Source: Bacteroidales bacterium (lineage in GTDB: Bacteria; Bacteroidota; Bacteroidia; Bacteroidales; Tenuifilaceae). From it: a stretch of DNA of 17,336 nucleotides. The translations under genes were made by a program, and so were the position numbers. The stretch spans positions 1-17,336 of the forward strand of contig DQHR01000190.1 in the NCBI GenBank assembly GCA_003531155.1, read 5' to 3'. Below are positions 15,041 through 17,336 of the stretch, one piece after another. Positions within the stretch are counted from its first letter, which is position 1; each line of letters starts with the position of its first letter. A model generated the notes under the pieces. It was not told the DNA's origin, searched no databases, and worked only from the letters and a program-made list of their open reading frames with translations.

Positions 15041-15230
15041 CGATTTGACATGTTTCAGAACAACCGATAAAAGTTGGTTTTGTAAATATTTTTGTTTTAT
15101 TTAATACACGTGATCATGCATATTAGTTACTCCTAGGTTAGGTTTAATGGCACATCCAAACGAATTCTCAACGGAGAGGAAGGTGCTGTTTGACACACTT
15201 TTTTAGTCTTAGGGGAACTAAAGCAATGAC

Positions 15231-15347
15231 TTACTTTTCATCAATTAATCTTAGGAGCCATTTAAATCCTTTTAAACGAGTGTCTACTACGATGTTATTC
15301 CCATCGTCCTTGTAGTGGGCTGGAATAAAATACTGATGTTCAGTGTT
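15231..15347 (-). pseudogene. Remnant of an unidentified protein-coding sequence
   Basis: A 38-codon frame bounded by TAA at 15348-15350 and TAA at 15231-15233. It reads NTEHQYFIPAHYKDDGNNIV and continues with VDTRLKGFKWLLRLIDEK. The composition (PAHYKDDG, alternating hydrophobic/charged residues) looks like real protein, not random translation, but there is no start codon and I cannot name a family. It may be the end of a mobile-element or regulatory gene degraded in the gap. The rest of the 14843-15476 gap shows nothing else I can support beyond a promoter candidate and a GGTTACCCC-type imperfect inverted repeat near 15375-15402. Confidence 0.35.
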
Positions 15348-15476
15348 TTATTGTAATTAGCTGGGCTGTGAAAGGGGTAACCCTTGGCGGTATCACCCAT
15401 CGAGCTTAGCTGTTATTGGACCTATTACGCTCAATGAGAGATTAGTGCAGGGGAGTAAGGATGACTGAAAATTGTA

Positions 15477-16610
15477 TTACCCAAACGAAGTGCTTAGCTG
15501 GAACAACGGCAAATACATCGCAATAAGAATTATACCAACCATAGCTCCTACAATAATTATGAGTATTGGTTCTAGTAGGTTGCTCATAACGCTTATTCTA
15601 CCCTCAATCTCATCATTGTACTGGTGACTTAGCTCGTTGAAAACAACTTCCATTTTATTAACCTCTTCAGCAACTTTAACAAGGGCAACCAGTTTGCGAT
15701 CGAAAAAATCGTATTTCTGGAGCGTTTCATATAGGAATTCGCCTCGCATTACACTTTTCTTAATCTCTTTCATTACCTGCTCGAAGGGATAAAAGCCTAT
15801 CATCTTTTCAACAAGATCTATTGCACGAATCATGGGTACGTGCGCCGATATTAGCAATGACATTGCATGGCAAAAGCGTGCAGCATATATTTTCTTTGTT
15901 AACTCCCCGGCAATGGGTAACCTTAGAAGAATTGCTGAGTAGTATTTTCGGTACCACTCCTTTTTTCGAACATAAATAATTGTGGCAATTATTGTCACAA
16001 TAAAAATGAGGATTAAAAATATATTCTTATTAAAAAAGTCGGAAGCAGAAATAACAGTTTGTGTAATTGCAGGGAGTTCCCCATTAAAACGCTTAAATAC
16101 TTCGCTAAAAACTGGAACCACAAAGTTTAACATAAAACCTACGGCAACAATTGAGGTAATAATAACTAGTAACGGGTAAGTCATTGCATTTGCTACCTGT
16201 TTTCGTTGCCTAATTTTTCGTTTATAAAAGGTAGCCAGCTGTTCTAAAATCATCTGTAAACGCCCAGATTCCTCACCAATTCTAACACTATAAAACTCGT
16301 AGGGAGAAAAACCTTCGATTAACTCCATCGATTGCGAGAAGCTTTTCCCATCAATAAGATAATTTCTGATATCCTTAATTGTTTTTTTATCCTTTTCTTT
16401 TTTAAAGTGTTCAGCAATAATTTCGAGCGAACGATTAATATCAACCCCCGAATTCATTAACAATGAAAGTTCTTGGTAAAGAGTCTGTTTATTGGCATCG
16501 TTAAAACCTTTATTAAGACTAATCTCTTTGCTAAGAATAGAGGTGTTTAGCTTGAAGGGTTGGGTATCAACCTTTTTCTCTTTTTTTATTTTCGAAATAT
16601 CAATTGCCAT
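15477..16610 (-). CDS. GspF/PilC-family inner-membrane platform protein (type II secretion / type IV pilus)
   Basis: A 377-residue protein with the two-fold repeated T2SSF domain. The first domain runs from about 43-165 (YQELSLLMNSGVDINRSLEI, IGEESGRLQMILEQLATFYK). A hydrophobic segment follows (YPLLVIITSIVAVGFMLNFV, ~145-165), then a second (~197-214), the second domain (LPIAGELTKKIYAARFCHAM at ~231-250, MSLLISAHVPMIRAIDLVEK), and a C-terminal helix (EPILIIIVGAMVGIILIAMY, ~350-370). GspF anchors the assembly ATPase to the pseudopilus in the inner membrane. It is slightly shorter than the usual ~400 residues, with a short charged N-terminus. Its start overlaps the preceding pseudopilin gene by 11 bp, indicating coupled translation. 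No ATPase or secretin gene is in the window, so type II secretion and a type IV pilus-like system cannot be told apart. Confidence 0.92.
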   Translation of the reverse strand: MAIDISKIKKEKKVDTQPFKLNTSILSKEISLNKGFNDANKQTLYQELSLLMNSGVDINRSLEIIAEHFKKEKDKKTIKDIRNYLIDGKSFSQSMELIEGFSPYEFYSVRIGEESGRLQMILEQLATFYKRKIRQRKQVANAMTYPLLVIITSIVAVGFMLNFVVPVFSEVFKRFNGELPAITQTVISASDFFNKNIFLILIFIVTIIATIIYVRKKEWYRKYYSAILLRLPIAGELTKKIYAARFCHAMSLLISAHVPMIRAIDLVEKMIGFYPFEQVMKEIKKSVMRGEFLYETLQKYDFFDRKLVALVKVAEEVNKMEVVFNELSHQYNDEIEGRISVMSNLLEPILIIIVGAMVGIILIAMYLPLFQLSTSFG

Positions 16611-17103
16611 CTTCTAAAAGGGTTTTAATAAGAGATCTTCCTCTAGTTGGCTTATATATGTAACACTTAATTTCTTTCTTTTGAAGCATAAATAGAAATT
16701 CTATTCCATCTACTAAATCAGTTTTGTTATAGTAATTAAATTCGTAATTAACCATTTTAAGGTTAAATTTTGTTTTTACAGCATTTATAGCTCTAATCAC
16801 CGAATCGGGATAAAAAGTGTATGCAATATCTTCAACATCATTATTCAAATCGAGGTTTATACCAGCATGACTTACTGTAAGGGCCTGATCCATGTCCCTT
16901 TGGATAGTCGTTATAAATGAAATGTACTCATAAAAAACATCGGAATCGCTTTGAATCTTCTTTAATCCATTATTAACATTACTCCATAGCAAAATTCCTA
17001 ATGATATTATGGTAACAAATAGCACCATTGCCACCATGAGCTCCATGATAGTAAAAGCCTTTAATTGCTGATTAGTATTATTCTTGAGCAACTTCTTCAT
17101 CAT
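16600..17103 (-). CDS. Prepilin-type pseudopilin (GspI/J/H-like)
   Basis: A 167-residue protein with a class III prepilin leader: a basic stretch MMKKLLKNNTNQQLK, then A|FTIMELMVAMVLFVTIISLG. Glu at +5 after the cleavage point is present, and the position just before cleavage is Ala instead of the usual Gly. The hydrophobic helix spans about residues 17-40. The globular part (DVFYEYISFITTIQRDMDQA, LDLNNDVEDIAYTFYPDSVI) resembles minor pseudopilins loosely. It overlaps the upstream partial gene by 26 bp and the GspF gene by 11 bp, so the three form a tight operon. Processing by a prepilin peptidase at the inner membrane is expected from the family. Which minor pseudopilin it corresponds to cannot be decided. 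Confidence 0.82.
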   Translation of the reverse strand: MMKKLLKNNTNQQLKAFTIMELMVAMVLFVTIISLGILLWSNVNNGLKKIQSDSDVFYEYISFITTIQRDMDQALTVSHAGINLDLNNDVEDIAYTFYPDSVIRAINAVKTKFNLKMVNYEFNYYNKTDLVDGIEFLFMLQKKEIKCYIYKPTRGRSLIKTLLEDGN

Positions 17104-17336
17104 TGCCTGATCTTACCAAACGCTGTTTATTTAACAATACTTTCCCGTTACTATAAAAAGCAACTACTTTAAAAACTATTAATTTCTCAGAATCATCGTA
17201 TTTATACGAATTACATGTAATATTAAAGTTCTTGAAATCGAAATTTCTTTCGGAGTAATCTTTGTTTTGTATTGATTGATTAAAGATATTATTTACTTCG
17301 TTAAACACCCTAGTTTTTAGCCCCACATTACTTCTG
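17078..17336 (-). CDS. C-terminal part of an unidentified pseudopilin-operon protein (runs off window)
   Basis: The frame stays open to the window edge. The residues before the GTG at 17326 read R-S-N in frame, so the GTG is probably internal and the true start lies outside. The visible end reads GLKTRVFNEVNNIFNQSIQN and later ITCNSYKYDD, KLIVFKVVAFYSNGKVLL, finishing EEVAQE. No membrane segment or motif is present in this part. Overlap of 26 bp with the next gene, which has a prepilin leader, suggests that this is another pseudopilin-like component whose N-terminal leader is outside the window. It has host-like AT-rich composition. Confidence 0.6.
   Translation of the reverse strand, partial: RSNVGLKTRVFNEVNNIFNQSIQNKDYSERNFDFKNFNITCNSYKYDDSEKLIVFKVVAFYSNGKVLLNKQRLVRSGNDEEVAQE

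Noticed and set aside
1..17336. CRISPR arrays, tRNA or rRNA genes, transposases
   Set aside because: No regularly spaced short repeats, no tRNA-like cloverleaf or rRNA sequence and no transposase frame were seen on either strand.

Overview
The window looks like chromosomal DNA of a Bacteroidota bacterium, probably an environmental relative of Bacteroidales/Marinilabiliales. The reasons are TTTG-N19-21-TAnnTTTG promoters, a two-gene secreted RHS/YD-repeat locus of the type found in that phylum, and weak Shine-Dalgarno sequences. Every gene I accept is on the minus strand, so transcription runs from high to low coordinates.

High-coordinate end (15477-17336): three overlapping genes of a type II secretion/type IV pilus-like assembly system. 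They are the tail of an unidentified, possibly pseudopilin-like protein, a prepilin-type N-terminal methylation protein, and a GspF-family inner-membrane platform protein. A gap of about 630 bp follows. It holds a possible promoter and a 38-codon protein remnant.

Centre (7352-14842): a visibly GC-richer pair of very large exported proteins, 15 bp apart. The first (1270 aa) has an SpvB-like start, YD-type repeats and C-terminal PKD/Ig-like domains. The second (1220 aa) has a DUF6443-like N-terminus, RHS repeats, an RHS-associated core ending at DPSGC, and an AT-rich C-terminal tip. A small membrane protein (6843-7256) with its own promoter candidate follows as presumptive immunity protein. A strong intrinsic terminator closes this expressed unit.

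Downstream (1933-6777) is the most interesting part: a graveyard or reservoir of at least four more tip-plus-small-membrane-protein cassettes. Two (5614-6633 and 3094-4185) keep the last ~45 residues of the RHS core, but their 5' sides are replaced by a shared ~170 bp repeat that begins exactly where homology to the main gene stops. Two more (4784-5257 and 2331-2522) are headless tip fragments lacking any core or usable start codon. Each of these is fused to a non-coding hairpin element whose stem changes sequence but keeps its pairing, and each overlaps its immunity gene by the tetranucleotide ATGA. Seam sequence identity is mosaic: the far cassette matches the expressed gene perfectly over 77 bp while the near cassette is divergent there. 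This suggests recombination that exchanges toxin tips.

Low-coordinate end (1-1886): two terminators, a third hairpin element, a MATE-family efflux pump gene, and the first codons of yicC with a good promoter in the gap before it.

I infer that the RHS pair is exported and delivers or displays a variable tip, that the paired small membrane proteins protect the producer, and that the silent cassettes are material for tip replacement. No activity was assigned to any tip from sequence alone.
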